Positions 12,087-28,400 of a stretch of 64,000 bases of DNA are shown here, one piece after another; positions within the stretch are counted from its first letter, which is position 1, and each line of letters starts with the position of its first letter. Origin of the DNA: Diploscapter coronatus. Lineage: Eukaryota; Nematoda; Chromadorea; Rhabditida; Rhabditidae. The notes beneath the pieces are model-generated. The model saw nothing but the letters and a program-made list of their open reading frames with translations. It had not been told where the DNA came from and did no database searches. The stretch is taken from the NCBI GenBank assembly GCA_964036155.1, contig OZ038422.1:66487201-66551200 (forward strand), read 5' to 3'. A program made the translations under genes and the position numbers.

Positions 12087-15000
12087 ATGACGTCAAGCGA
12101 TAGTCCATCTTCATCGGAAGGTAAATTTAGAAAACATCACCCTTTTCCTATAAAGAATTTTTAGGTGGGAGTTTACAACATCAAAATCAGTCATCTTCTT
12201 ACCGCTTTCAAAAGGAGCGATGGCAATATCGACATTTTCCCTTCTACGCCGAACTCGAAGCCCAAGCCAATCGTTTGTTCAGCGAAATCAAGGCTGGTCT
12301 CGCTCATTCGATCATTCTCAACGAGCCCAATACTGGATTCTTCATCTGGACTGGCGAATTGGCAAAGTATGCAGATGCTATTATCAATTATCTTACTTTA
12401 CTTGTTTCGAGCGTTTATCTTTCATCCTATCTTGATTAATAAGACGTACTAATTCAGATAGTATTTTATGAATTTTCAGGTATATTGAACTCTATGGCAT
12501 GCGATTTTCGAAGGAAGATCATGTAAATTTGATCAAGCTTTATCTTCCATTTATACAGAAAGGATGTTATTGGAAGGTAGGTATGCTGCATTAATGCGTT
12601 CCTTGTAACACGCATTTTGAGCGTACCACGAGGATTCTGACATAACGTGAACTTAAGATCGGTTTTACATGACATACACTATGTTGAAAACCGGGTCCGA
12701 GTTGTGTCAGAGCCCTAATGGGAACACACTATGTAATATGTTCTATTTTAGAGCACGAGAAATTGTATCATGATTCTGAAGATTCTATTGGGGTAAAGTA
12801 ATTATTGTTTTCGGTCATGAAATCTCGTAATTTAGTAATCATTCTCCACTACGTCGTGAAGATTTGATTATCGATTGGAAGCCTCTTTACGAGCTTTATT
12901 ATGAGGTAAATCGTCTTACTTTTTTTTATTTTTTTTTATTTTATGTTCTTCGCCAATAGGAATCAATTTTTATTAAAGTTGTTTAATTATTTAATTTTCA
13001 GCTTCACTATAAAACCGTCGATGGCAAAGGCTACATCCATCCTCCTCTAGAGCTCAAGGCCGAATTGAGTGTTCTGATTTCGCACGCGAGGCAGCATTTT
13101 TCGGATTCAGCTACTCGGGAACTACTCGATAAAGTAATCTTTCTTCATTTATTTGTTCTATTCTTCAATGTCAATTAACGAAGAACGTTTTCCTGCACAG
13201 TGATTGCAAGCTGTCGGTGAGGGTGGCTAAAGTGGTATACCGTATAGATTTTTAGACCATTTCAATCTAATTTTCGAAGTGAACTATTTGGTGCATTTCC
13301 CACCCCTTGTTCGTGATTATGAATAATACTGTAACATTCCGGGTCATATCGCGCTTTTTCTTTCCTTCATTAGCGAACATGATAGTGTTTTCAATTTGTA
13401 ATTTTCAAGATGCGTCCACTAATGTGCATTTGGGATGATTCAAGCGCGCAAGCATGGGAAGTCCTCAGCCTATTCTTGCCGATGAATATGAACTACGATG
13501 TTCATGAAACTCAAGGTATCCTTGAAATATTATTCGGAAACTAATCATCTACGTCTAGGATGTAAGCTATATTTCGAAGAAGCCTGTCACTGGTACGAGA
13601 TTCCTGATAAAGATATGCGCATTGAAGCATGCATTCTGACAATATTTCGAAGGTTATATCTATTCTATTTTTCTTCTCTGAGCTTATTTGGATTTTAGGT
13701 TAGCTTATAATTGTCCTAATTTGCTCGATTGGACACCAATGTTGGACATCATTTTTACCAAAGTAGGAATTAATTCAATTACGTGAAACAGCATAGAAGA
13801 TTTTAACTTGATGCAAATATAAATTCATAATCAAAATTTGAAATAAATGAATCGTCTAGCTGCTTCGAACATTGTTCATGAAATCCGTGTGCGTTGGAGT
13901 GCCAGATTTGCCGAACACAATCAGTGACATATCATGTATGATCGTTTATTTGCTGGGCTCGAAATGTCATGATCAGTTAATTTGTCGTTTCAATTTCGTT
14001 ATGCAGATTCAAATTTAAGATTGATGAAGCGTATAAAATCGATTCTGCCTGAATTCGAGAACTTGTTGCATCCATCGCATGCTGGAGCTCATTCGAGGGA
14101 TCTTTTTATTTTCCTAAATCAGTAAGAAATCTAAATGATAAAAATTTGTTTGCATAAAAATGCTCACTCAAAGCATGATAATAGTTTGAATCTTTCAGGG
14201 TTTCGAAAGGCGTCGTAGCTCGGATCAAAAGAGAACGAAAGGAGAATTCGAATAAGCCGAACAATTACAACACGAATAAGGTCCCTGATGAAATGAGACT
14301 CACTCAAAAACACCTGAATGAGCTCGTGGAAATGTTCATTCCGACACTCAATTTGATGATCTTCACCAAAATTCACCATGAGTTAGTTTTTTCCACTTCA
14401 AATTTCAATTAGTCCAGATTGAACCATAAATTTTTCAGAGCAGTAGAACCAACCATTCAAAGTTTCGCTAAACTCGCACCGAAGATCGTCATTCCGATGG
14501 TTTTGAAAGCGTATCTATTATTTTTTGTTATTTTGATGAAGATACGATATTTTTAGTGTCAACTCATCGCTAGAATCAGAAACAGAGCCGCATCGTCTCG
14601 AGCAATCTTTATCTGTGCTACCTTCTATGATCACCTTAGTTAGGTGAGTGTTTATGACACAATAAATTGGATTCTTAATCATACTAACTTCAGAGATGAG
14701 CCGGATGACTTCAAAATGTCGGTAATGATCGAGTCTTTAGCAATTCTGAATCAGTTACTTCCTGAAATTGACATGAACGATGTCGACAAATCCATTGCTA
14801 TTCTCAAGGTAATAAAACAGAAAAGCAAAATACTAATAGAGAATCAACTTTAGCTAGCTGACTCACTCCTGACGATTCTAATCATTGTCGATTGCTCTGA
14901 TGCCGTTCACTTGCGAAACGACTTGTCAGAAGTTGAGAAGGAGTTCTGCTCTGCTACTTCCAACTTCGAATTCATCATTACAACGTTAATCGACAAGTAA

Positions 15001-18000
15001 TATTTTCCGTACAGTGCAATTATAAATCATACACTTAGGATTTTGGAAATAATTGCTAATACCACGTCTGCGCATACGCATGCTGAAGTATCGTACAGAG
15101 ATGTTATCGATCGTGAAACCTGCCGTCTGAATGACTTCATCGATGGAGTTTTTAGCAGCATTCGCCTGAATACTGGATCTGTTTTATTTGAGGTTCATTA
15201 AACCATTTTTCGTGATTTGATAATTTATTTCAGCTCGTAGCATCCCGTGTTTACGACTTTGTTTCCGATAACTCATTTGACGGCAAGAATTCCACTGAAA
15301 CTGTAGCACAAATCGTATTCCTGGTTGCTCTAGTAATCATTATGTCAGTTTAGTGCAAAAAATTTGAAAAAATAAATTTAGTCGAGTCCCGACAAATACT
15401 TCCCGCGATTCATGGATTTGGTTTTAGAAAGATTGCAAGCTTTACTGACACGTAAGAAAAATCATGGATGGATATTTTGGAACTTCGAAAAATAAACTTA
15501 TTTTCAGCCGAGGTTTATAACGAAGAAGAAGTCGACTATCACGTGATTTGGTGGCTAACGATTGCAAGGAACCTAATTCGGATGCAAAATTCTGACATAT
15601 TGGCTAATTGGGACAGAATCGAAAGGCTGCTTGAATTGACATCTCCAATGATAAAATGCGCTAAGGCTGCTAAAATGGCATATTCCATCGTTCGCTGCAT
15701 TCTTACGAGGCTCACTCTCATTTCGGTCGTCACTCCGAATAAAAAAGCGATATTCGATCAACCTTTGGAAGAATTTTTACCGATTCGACACTGGACGACT
15801 GACGTTGACAGAGATGGCTACAAGCCAATTTGGTGAGCGATATAAACATGGAAAATAAATGCGAATTGACAAGTAGAGATAGCTTTTGTATCTTGAGATA
15901 ACCTATATAAATGTGGTCACATTTTGTCATTATAGATATGTTAGAATTTCCAAATCACGGTATTTTGATGCTCAAAAATTTCATTCAAATTGCTCGAATG
16001 ATGAATAGTCAAATTGCTGCACAAAACGAGGAAGTTCAAAACTTCAGGAACATTCCGACAAAAGAAAGCGTAGAGAAGGCTACCAAGATTTTCAAACGCT
16101 ATATTATTCCCCATATCGATGCACTTCGAAGTCCTGAAGGAAGAAACAAGTTGGATCGAGTATTTTTGCTGTAAAATTCAGCTTATTTCTTCAGGAAGGA
16201 AATCTACTGTCATTTGAGCGCCATTTTCGAGTCAGTGGATGGCGCTGCATTCGCTCTGCCGATGTTGGAAGGGTCGAATTTGTCATTCGACAAATCGTCT
16301 GTTAATCATTGGAGAGAGCAAACCATCGCTCACTCATCGGATATGCCGCGTAAGCAATTCAGATGAATCTTTAATATTTATATTAGATCAGCAATATTTT
16401 TCTTTATTTTTATCTGCCGTTGTTCATTTTTGGTGTTAAGAAAAGAAAATTATTTTCTTGTTTATCTTTGCTTGTCGATGAACTATATGTTCTTTTACAG
16501 AAATCTCACTCGATGGGAAAAACGTCAGACAGGAAATTTTCGACTGCATAATGCAATTGATGGATTACCTACTAAAATCGACCCCTGACGATCACGATTC
16601 TATAAACATGGCCATTATACTCGTGAAGCATGTCATTTATTTCCGTGGTGTCGATATGGTGAGAATTTCTTACTGTAAAGCAAATCCCTAAAATTTATTC
16701 TTTGAGGGCAGACTGAAATCCTCGGCTAATGATTATAGTCAACATAAACTTCTGTTTATCAATGAAGTATCGAATAACTTGAAGGATTTCGACATTCTCT
16801 ATGAAGAGTCCATTGAGTTGCATATGCAAGTAAGATTACGAATAATACCTATAATTTTGACATAAATTTCAGAAGTTGATCGCCCCTCCTTCGTATTACT
16901 TCTTCAAGCAACAGCATATCGATTTCATAGGGAAGCTAATTGAGTTTTCGACGAGTGACTATGCAAATGTAACGTCTCGTTATTTTATGCAACTCAGAAA
17001 TGGACTATGATCCCAATGTATTTTAATTTTGACTACCCTAGTTCAATTCTGATTCATTGTTGATGCAAATGCAATAGTATATCTCAAGGTTTAAATTACT
17101 CAAAAATGACTTTATTGATCTTTCAGAATCGTATCGTTGCTCAATTGATTCTGAATCAGACGATGATTCTCCATTCATTCTGGCGCTATGATCAGACAGT
17201 TATCGATAAAATCCTCGGATACCTCGATCCGTCCTCCAACTCTACTCATGAACAACAGAAGGTATGACAATTTAGTTCAATCGACCTAAAATAGGAGATA
17301 TTTAGGGTGCTCTTTACATACTCCTCGAAGGCTTGACGTTGTCAATAGCTTGCAGAGTTGGCTATGAATTGCAGGTGCACTTTTCGAAAAATATAGTTTA
17401 TTTTTGATTATTCAAATTTAGAGAAAGATTTGGACTGCAATAATTCGAATGAAGAGTAGTGATAAGATGAGCATCATTAACCTGCAAAATCTGGCTCAGA
17501 GGCTAGTCCAATTATCCGACACTCGACAATTGAGGGTTTTTGTAAGAAAAAAATCATAATCTTAAAAATTCCAGAAGGACAATTTTAGATCCCCGATCCA
17601 GTGCGAATAACTGCTGAGGATTTGCTGAAACCTAAAGATGGAAGTCCCGTAAATGTAATCAGATCTTATCCTTCGAAGGAAGAGATCGAACAGAACAGAA
17701 ACAACATGGAAGAGGACTATCAGAAATTCAAAGAGTAATTTCAAGAAGTTAATAAAAATCATGTTCTTTATGTTTCAGCAACTATTATAAATTGATCAAT
17801 CAAATGATCACTCTGTCTGAAGATTCGTCACTTCACTGGCGCCACAGAGAATTGGCGAATACAATGTTGACATCACTTTTGAGAAAGTAAATAATTTTGA
17901 ATATATTTTTTTCTAAATCATATTTTCAGAGATGAGCCATATCCTGATGAGGCCATCAAGTTGTTCACTCGTCAACTTGTTCATGACGTCGAAAGCATGA

Positions 18001-21000
18001 GGGAAAGAGCTCAACGAATGCTGGGAACCTGGATGAGAATCAACAAGCTGAAAGTCGTCAAAAAAGAATTTAATCCACCATTACAGGTAAGTATTATCCA
18101 ATTTATTATTTTATTTTGGGTAAGAATAGTGTGATTCTAGAATTCCAACAACAATGGGCCAGGCTCGAATTGGCCGATCAAATATGGAATCCGCGAGGAC
18201 AACCGATTTCTGCTCTATGAAGACGACAAATTACCGAAGACTGACGAGGAGTGGAATGAGCATCAATTGTTCAGTAAAATGTACATCGGGTTCTATACGT
18301 GGCCGGAGAAGACAGAAGTGTAAGTAAACCTTGAAAATTATGTATGGGAAATGTTACTTTCAATCTTGTCTTGAAGTAATTTGATCAAACGTTTTTAAAG
18401 GTCCTTTATCAACCCATTATTTCAGGAACTGCATCTCAAGTCTAAGTTAAAACTAGAATACGTTTTAGAGTCGCACCCTTGGGTGAACAAGTGAACACGC
18501 TTCGTACAATCGAAGTACTCACTCCAATTGAGCGATATGTTCTGGAAACCATCACGAATCCGGAATTCTTCACTAAAATGAACAGATATTTCGCGATGGA
18601 TGAAGCCAACAAACCATACATGATCACTAAATTTCAATTCTACAGGGTAAGCAATATTTTCTCTTCCAGCAAAGCATTTCAATTCAGCGTCTATTCCGAT
18701 TCTTCGGTCCTGTTTTATTGTCGCCCGTCAAAAATCAAATTGAAACACTGCTTCAGAGCAAAAAGGTGGTAATTTGTTGCAACATTAATTTATATCGAAC
18801 TTAGGAAGAAGACGAGAAATTAGCCAGCACGATGATAACTGGAATGGTGATTGGATCGAAATATTGTCGATGGGAAGTGCAGAAGGAAATTTGGAAATGG
18901 TTCACCCCGATTTTCACACGAATTTTCGAAAATATCAATGTAAACAGTTTTATACAGTTGAAAGTTTTAGGAATTAAATTTCAGGAAAATAACTTTCCAA
19001 CTTGGGAAATCTTCGTGGCACTGACTTCCGACGACTTACCTCCGGAATTGCTCAAGCCTTTCGTTGATCTTCTTTTCGAGTTACTGGACAAGAGCATCGA
19101 AAACCCATTTGCTGCGAATGCGTTAGTTTGAACATCGGCGTATTTTGCATTTTTTAAACTTTTGCATGCATATTTAGGCGATTTTCTCTGATTCAACGAT
19201 CGATTATGCCATTTTCGTGGCGAGGTTTGGGGCTGAATCGAAAGATCTTCGATATTCTCAAGAAGAATCCGATCTCGCAATACTCAAATCAGCGTCAAAG
19301 CATGATCGAGTAAAACGCATTGATGAAACTATGGTTTTTATCAAATTCCTCTAGAATTCTTGCCGGAATATCGAAGCAGGACGTTCAAACGATTTATGTC
19401 TCGGAAAATTTACCCGATCCCTTGAAGCCAATTCGAATGACTGAAGTCATTGCTTTGTACGATGGAATGGTCAGATATTTGATACTTCGCTGAAAATCGA
19501 GGATTTCATTTTTAGCTAAGCGAATGCTGGAACGAACTTCGGCTTGAGAATTTCAATGAAGGCCGAATATCTGAACTGTCATCAAATGAAAGCAATGTAC
19601 CACGATTTATTTTATGAGTTTTATAATACAGAGGCTTTTCAGAGCTCCGATTCTGAATCGAAAAAGAAATCGAGATTGGCGCTGAAAACTCTCGCGTCCT
19701 ACATCACTTGGGCAGCAATTCAGTCGCACATCACCTTCAATCCGAATATCCTTCGTCTGGCGCCACTTTTCTGCCACTATTCAAACGACTTTGGGTAAGA
19801 ACAGACCTAGGCAGTGCTTGAGCCAAAATCTCCGTGCGTACTCCCCTTAAGCTAAAATATTTAGCTAAATTCTTGTTACGAACCCCCTATGTATCGTTTT
19901 TATAGGAACATCTTTTTCTTTCGTACCTCCTCCTTTAAAATCTCCTATTCTGGCTGAAAGTCTGCCTAGATCTGGGTAAGAAGAATAAAGCATAATAATC
20001 GCCCAATTGAAATATGTATGAAAATTCCAATTCATTGTGACATGAACATTCTAATTTATTCTGCCTCTCGACGACATAATGCCAAAGAGATCCATAACGA
20101 ATTCATCGAAATGCTTCAGCAAATAACCATTTTAGCGACGAAGAACTCATGTCTGAATGCGGGAAAGTTCTTTTGATCTTCCCATCTATGTTCATCGGCA
20201 GGGAAAATTCAGCCAGTATTGTTTCACTCTTCAAGATGGCATGTCAATATTCACATATCCAAAATGATAATCATTTTTAGCTACTCACCTCATCTTGCTA
20301 TTGGAGAACGAAGACAATGGTGCTCCAGACGATTCAGATTGTTATGCTAACCAATCATTTTGTCTTCAAATATCATCATGATGAAATCAGTAAACTTTTA
20401 TCTAATTATATAAAATTTAGATTCTTAATTCAGCCGAAATAATGATTCCTCTCCTATCAAACCCTCAGATTGAATTACGCAAATCCTCCGCTCACGTGCT
20501 CAGCGCTCTTATTCAAATCGCTTTTATTCAGATCACTCCCAAACTTATCGTAATTATTTCAAACTTCGTTTCGACTATTTTCAATAAAAATTTAGGAAAC
20601 GTTTGTCGAATTCACTAAATCTGAATCTATTTTGGAGCGACACGGCGGTATTTTGGGTCTTTCTGCGATCGTTCAAGCTTATCCATACACTGTGCCTAAA
20701 TTCTTGCCCGATATTCTCATGCATATATGTAAATTCGCTTCAGCACCAAGTCCGATCAAAGTATGGTTGATTTTAAATATTCACCCTTTAATCAGAATAG
20801 CAAACTTCGTGATCTGTTTATTGAAGTTAGTGTCATAAAAATTAGCTTTTAACTTTGCTATCATAAACAATATAACCTTCGAAGATGATATTGTAAATAT
20901 TGCAGGAAACAGTCAAGACAATCCTAGCCGACTTCAAAAAGACACACCTGGATTCGTGGCGTGAGCATCAGGAGCAATTCACAGGAGAACAGCTGGAAAT

Positions 21001-21040
21001 CCTTAGAGATCTCCTAATTTCGCCCACTTATTACGTGTAA
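12087..21040 (+). CDS. PSME4: Proteasome activator PA200/Blm10 (PSME4), HEAT-repeat protein
   Basis: PA200 is a very large solenoid of HEAT-like repeats that caps the 20S proteasome. I identify it from both ends. After a short first exon ([11 protein letters not shown]), the second exon gives [20 protein letters not shown] and the next [20 protein letters not shown], the conserved PA200 start. Later exons read [37 protein letters not shown] and [14 protein letters not shown]. The last exons read [20 protein letters not shown] and [20 protein letters not shown], ending LLISPTYYV. The final Tyr-Tyr-Val resembles the Tyr-Tyr-Ala tail that Blm10/PA200 insert into 20S alpha-subunit pockets. The gene is split into some 30 short exons with introns mostly of 40-150 bases, ending at TAA 21040. 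I did not fix every junction, so a small lesion could be missed. One intron carries a MITE-like element. Confidence 0.9.
19802..19974. mobile_element. MITE-like inverted-repeat element in a PA200 intron
   Basis: The left end CAGACCTAGGCAG and the right end CTGCCTAGATCTG are inverted copies. Similarity continues inward: CTTGAGCCAAAATCTC on the left against GAGATTTTA and TTCTGGCTGAAAG on the right. A second small inverted repeat (AGCTAAA/TTTAGCT) lies in the middle. Length is 173 bases and it has no coding capacity. The flanks share GGTAAGAA on both sides (the left one being the splice donor), so a target duplication is possible but not proven. A related end sequence occurs in a TatD intron at 50678. 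Confidence 0.6.
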
Positions 21041-21227
21041 CAGGTGCATTTACTAGAATTAGGCATATCGATCTCTGAACATTCCTTTATCAAATATTGT
21101 GAATAAATTATTTGTACAGTGAAGACGTTACGATCGAAAAATTTGACATATATGACAATAGATAAAATTAGGAGAAAATATAGAACGAATCAAGGGAAAT
21201 CGATTGGAGTTTAAAACAAAAATACAA

Positions 21228-22167
21228 TTATCCAGGGTCAGGAACTAGACCAGTGGTTCCAATACCTATTACTTTTTGTCCATTATAATAAACCCCATCA
21301 GTTAAGACCACCAATTGGACCTGATCGCTAAGTAGTCTTGTGCAAGTCATATCTTCCTATAATTTGATTTGTTTTTTATTAAATTAATTGATATTTTGAA
21401 AATAAAAGATAGCCTACCAGTTGGAGAGTGATAACTGAAATACAGAAAATTTTACATTTTACATAGTCTAAACACTAGTGACGTAATGAATCTTTTCAGA
21501 TTCTCACTTTGAATCATCGATCAATTACTGATATTCAAATTTTAATTTTATATATTCAGGTTAACATGAGCTTACACGCGGTAGCTCCGTCCCTGCCGGT
21601 AGCAGTAATCAGACAATTAGGCGGCGGTCCCATATTAGCCGTATCGAAATCTGCTCCAACGTATCCGACGTAAGTATATCCATAGCCTAAGTTACCAAAG
21701 AAATGAAATATTTTATTAAATATTCGGATGAATAGGTTTTTACCTGGGTCTGGATCTATTATTGAGCACGAAGTCTCAGGATTTATATCTGCCGGTCGAT
21801 TCTTCGTATAATTTATATCGCAAATATCTGGAAAATACATCGTCTAGAGAATTCAACAAAAAATAATAACTCAAAAATACCATCGTTTTCCAAATCCGGT
21901 GACGATAAACAAGCTCGTAAAAGTGGTAATAATTTTAGTAAAACTACACTTAGGGCGAAAAATTGATTCATTTTTGATCGGATAAGATGTCAATCTGGGG
22001 AGATAAAGATTAACGACTGGGAGATCGACGGAGGCCATTTTCAGAGGGATGTCAGACAGGCTGGAAACTTCCTTCATCCAAAGCTGCATGTCATTGCAAA
22101 AATGCCTGCCATTAGGGCATTTCCGTCCATTTCTCATAGATTCTGACTGGCAGTCTATCAGTGTCAA
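21228..22167 (-). CDS. Unrecognised cysteine-containing protein, probably secreted
   Basis: Minus-strand exons at about 21964-22147 or longer (containing MRNGRKCPNGRHFC and DLPVVNLYLPRLTSYPIK), 21743-21832 (ICDINYTKNRPADINPETSC), 21594-21689 (YGYTYVGYVGADFDTANMGP, then PPPNCLITATGRDGATA) and 21228-21351 (MTCTRLLSDQVQLVVLTDGV, ending PGLVPDPG-like at TAA). The C-terminal half, with ITATGR followed by MTCTR and a beta-rich tail, is reminiscent of the nematode C6/DUF281-type domain, but this is a weak resemblance. No signal-peptide exon was found upstream, and the join after the first listed exon (a weak GTTTTA donor) is a guess. It is transcribed towards the 3' end of PA200; the two stop codons are under 200 bases apart. 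Confidence 0.45.
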
Positions 22168-23449
22168 GAAATATGGTCACATTAAGTAATTAATCCGTTA
22201 AATTGACGACCATTGCTTTAAGATGAAGGTCGTTTTCCCCACTTGTTTTCGTGAAAATAGTGCGGCGTTAGAGAAAAAAACTGGGGGAACGATCCTCACC
22301 CATAGCTTTACACACATATCCTATGATATGATAAATGCAAAAAAAAATCTTTATAAGATTGATTCTGGCAGCTGAACTTGCTGAGTGTTATGTGAGTAAA
22401 TTATGACGTTGTGGCGATGAAATAGGACAAATAACAATCGAAAAAAGCGATGCGTTCCAACAGAGACATGCAGTGGTAGGTATTAAATTATAAATGATGG
22501 AAATATCTTATTACAATTCTGAAAGATAATATTTATTTATCGTCTTCATCTGTATATATATATCATCAATTGGAAAATAAACAACTAGAAAAATTCGAAG
22601 AGGAATAGAAGGCTTGGTCAAATTTAGTTGCAATGTGGTTGATGAATTTAAATTAATCAACGATTTTGAAATAATAAAGATCAACAAAGAAGATGATATA
22701 AAATGCTCGATGAACATGTGTTGAATTGCATGGGAAAATAGCATTTCGAAGAAGAAAATCTGAATATCTGTCAGAAGGGAAAAGGCACATTTTGAACACA
22801 ATCGGAAATTACAGAAATGAAAAGAATTTCGATGAAATCATTATCGACAAAAATCGAAAATATCAAATAGTCGCAAAAGCGTAGGAATTTTTCCTTTTCT
22901 GCAAATATAAAAATAAAATTTATTTGAAATTTAGCTATGAAAGTATTCGTGATGTTTGGACTTTCGAACCTTTGTCGATAAAAATTGAATTACGACATCA
23001 GAATAATACTGATAACATGTTCTAATCATCTACAGATTTAATCATAGAAAAATGTAAATATTTTGAAAATACTACAAACTTTTCGTTGTAAGTAAACAGA
23101 AATATTGTAAATTAAATATACAAGTTTAGAAATTGTAACTTGATAAATAAATTTAGAAATTCGTATAAAAAGAGGCATATCTTTGGATGAAAGAATACAT
23201 AAACGGGTGTTGGGGTATTTCTTAATTTAGGATATGCTACGCGTACCGGAAATTGAGAGAAGAATTTCATACTTCATAGGTTGAATTTTTAAAATTATGA
23301 ATGGAAGAAGACAAATTTTCCGCAAGTTGTTCAGTTTGGTCTCTTCAAGAGAACATGGGAAATATCGAACCAAGTATTATATCTTAAAATCGCTATGAGT
23401 AAAAATGCCAATTTAAGAAATATTCAGCTAAGAATCCTTACAGGGGAAA
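22168..23449. other. AT-rich gap with no recognisable gene
   Basis: 1.3 kb downstream of Rap1 (on its strand) and upstream of the cysteine-rich gene. Open stretches on both strands have low-complexity composition. A signal-peptide exon for the gene at 21228-22167 might lie here, but I could not point to one. Confidence 0.5.
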
Positions 23450-25417
<1,968 letters not shown>

Positions 25418-28400
25418 TTTCTGGCTAATTTTGATTCCTTTCCTACGAGAGATCGGGCGAGTTCTGAAATTCATAGCGTTAAAATTCAACATAATGAACC
25501 AGCAGCATAAATTATTCACGAATTGCCATAAAAATCACAAAATAGGAACGTAATCCAGGAAGAAAGAACTTCGAGTCTACTATTTAGGTAATTCAAAGCA
25601 CGAAACTCTTGATGATATATTCATAATATGGTGAGCAAAGCGATAGTTATCAAATTCAACCTAATTTCAAGAATAGTAGATTCTTAACGAAAACAAGAAA
25701 TCGATTAGGCAACTCATAATTCCTCTATTCGAAGTGGAGATATTTATGTGATAAGATAAGATTAAAATACGCCTGCGGCTAATCTGATAAGTCGGGAGTG
25801 AGAAGAAGCTGATGAAAAAATGAGGAATTCATGGGGAAAAAGATAGACTACGAGATTTGGGAATGGAGAATCATGAATGAATACGGGCAAAAAATCTGAC
25901 AGTCAGATTTTCTAGTTTCACCGCTTCCTTTCTTCTTTCGTCTCATCGGATATTCAGATATTCTTTGGATTTGACTGGATTAGGGGAGAATATTCGAATG
26001 CATAAGTGAAAGAGTGCTTGTCACAAACACATTTAAAGGAAAGGATATTTTGACTGCACTGCAAAAAATGTCATGTTTTCTCCATGTTGAAAGATGGAAG
26101 AAATGCGCTTGGAGAGTTCATTTTAGTTCAGACACCTTTTATTTGGAAATTTCATCCATTTTGTAAGTGGTTGCTGATAAAGTAGGAAGTGTGCATGAAA
26201 TTTTCAATAAGAAAGATAATAGTCATGATAATCAAAACTAAATTTAATGTAAAAAATACGCAAAATATCAACATCCTTGTTTCAAGCGGAGAAAGTTAGA
26301 ATAGAAATAGAGAATGGGTTTGAAAAAGGCAAATCTGAAAAAGGAAGGGGAGGAAAGTCTGTCAAATCCCTAAAGAGACAACAAAGATGCAGTAAAGGCA
26401 GAAGCAGAGAACGAAAAGTAATTGAAAGACGCAAAACTGAACAGCAAAACAAAAACACATCAAAATAGCAAAAATGGCAATAGATGAAAAGAAGAATGCA
26501 CAAAATGAGTCAGTCGAAAAGCAAAAAGATAGAAAAATCGATAGAAAACACAAAACAGATGATGCGCTTTGCATAGTGATTGGACAGAGTTTTGATAGAA
26601 TCTGAAGATATCATTTGATCTGGGATTTTAGAAGATAGAATGTATTAAATTTGAAGAAGAGACCGAATCTTCGAAAACTACCATAAGATACCACCTCAAA
26701 GTTCAACGTTATCACGAGACTTTGCAATTATATTATACATTCTTCAGATATAATTTTATGGTGATTATGCAGACAGAAGTGATCTCAATCTAATAATTTT
26801 CAAAAACAACTTGAATAATCGCTATGCTATTAGAGGCTTCCAAGAATCGCCTTATCAAACGTTGCACAATCCTTGGAGCGGCTCGGAAAAGTGCAAAGTG
26901 GATGTAAACACGGAAGAGAAGAGGGTGTGGACTTGCTCTTGGATGCTTGCAGACCCACAACAACACTCAACACGACAAGAACTATCGAGAAGAGAGATCA
27001 AGGAATTTGGAAAGAAAAATATTTGTCGAAAATCACAAATGCTTACTCATCAGTAATAAAATGATTCAAGATACACGCAACGCATAATCTTATATGCGTG
27101 AAGATCAGCTTTACGAAAAACTAAAGTCAGTTTATTGCGTATAGTTTACATTGAAAATTTAATGATCTTCACGAAAAAAATCAACGAAAGATTAAAAATA
27201 TAAAGAAGACTAGTCAATTTCATCTTAGTAACCATCAATTCACAATTCAATCGCTTACGAATAGACGATATTGAATATCGATTGGTGACCAGAGAAGAGC
27301 AGAATGAGTCAGAGTTGACAATCAAGTCAATACAAAAGTGTGGATGCGCGTATTTACTAGAGTATTCATGCAAAGTTGACAGAAAAATTGTGCACATCTT
27401 GATCGAGTACAAGAAGGAGCAAAGGATCACAGAATTGCATCTTTTCTCCTCTTCCTGTACACCTCATTCCTTCATTTCTGCTAACTGTAAATCTGCTACT
27501 TCTGCAGAAAAAAAGTAATTCGAATGCCAGATGTTTATTGGAAATAAGAAAATGAGTCAAACTACGATATTTTGAAATCCAAAATGAAAAATTCAAGGAT
27601 AAATGGAGAAAAATGTGATGACAGTTGAAGAAATCTCGCAATTATGCAAAAGTTTGAATCAAATTCATGATAATTCCCATTAGTTTTCTTTAAAATTTCA
27701 AACCATAGTCAAAATTTACAGGAGAAAATAAAAGATGAACGATATTTCGAAATCTCCCATATGTAGGCTTTTGATCGAGCGAAAAAAACGAGGAGATAAA
27801 TTCCAAAGCGGAAATGTGTGTGATGGATCACTGCAAATGAAGAGAAGAAGAGACGGAGAAATATGCTGTCTAAACATTCAGCTTTCTGTATTCAGTTCGG
27901 TCTTTTTTGACTGTTTCTGATTCTCTAACCAATACTATTTTCCCGGTTCAAAGAGAAAATGAAAAAAGTGAGGGTGAAGAGAAGAAAAAGTCAAAGGATT
28001 TCGAATTTCGAGTAAAAAGTGGAAAAGTGGGAAAATAAGTGAAATGAAGGGAGTAACCCCGTATTTCTCTTTGCAGAAAACGACTTTAACCTCAAAGTCT
28101 CTGAGAGGAGAGGAGAGAAGAGAGGATTTGTGACTTTGCGACGGTAAGACCTACCAAATCTCATTATATCGTGAACGATGAAAAACACAAACACAAACTG
28201 TCTTGAAGCAAATTCCAACAGCTTTGAACTTTCAGGAAAAATAGTACAAGAAGAATTGACATAATTTGATTTGTTGGAAGAGAAAAATCGTTGAAGTTCA
28301 ATTTGATCAGCCTCAAGAGGTAAACATACTTTTACAAATCCTAATTTTTCTAAGTGCATGAAAACGTTTAGCTTAGATATCTTTGAAACGCGATTTTTTA

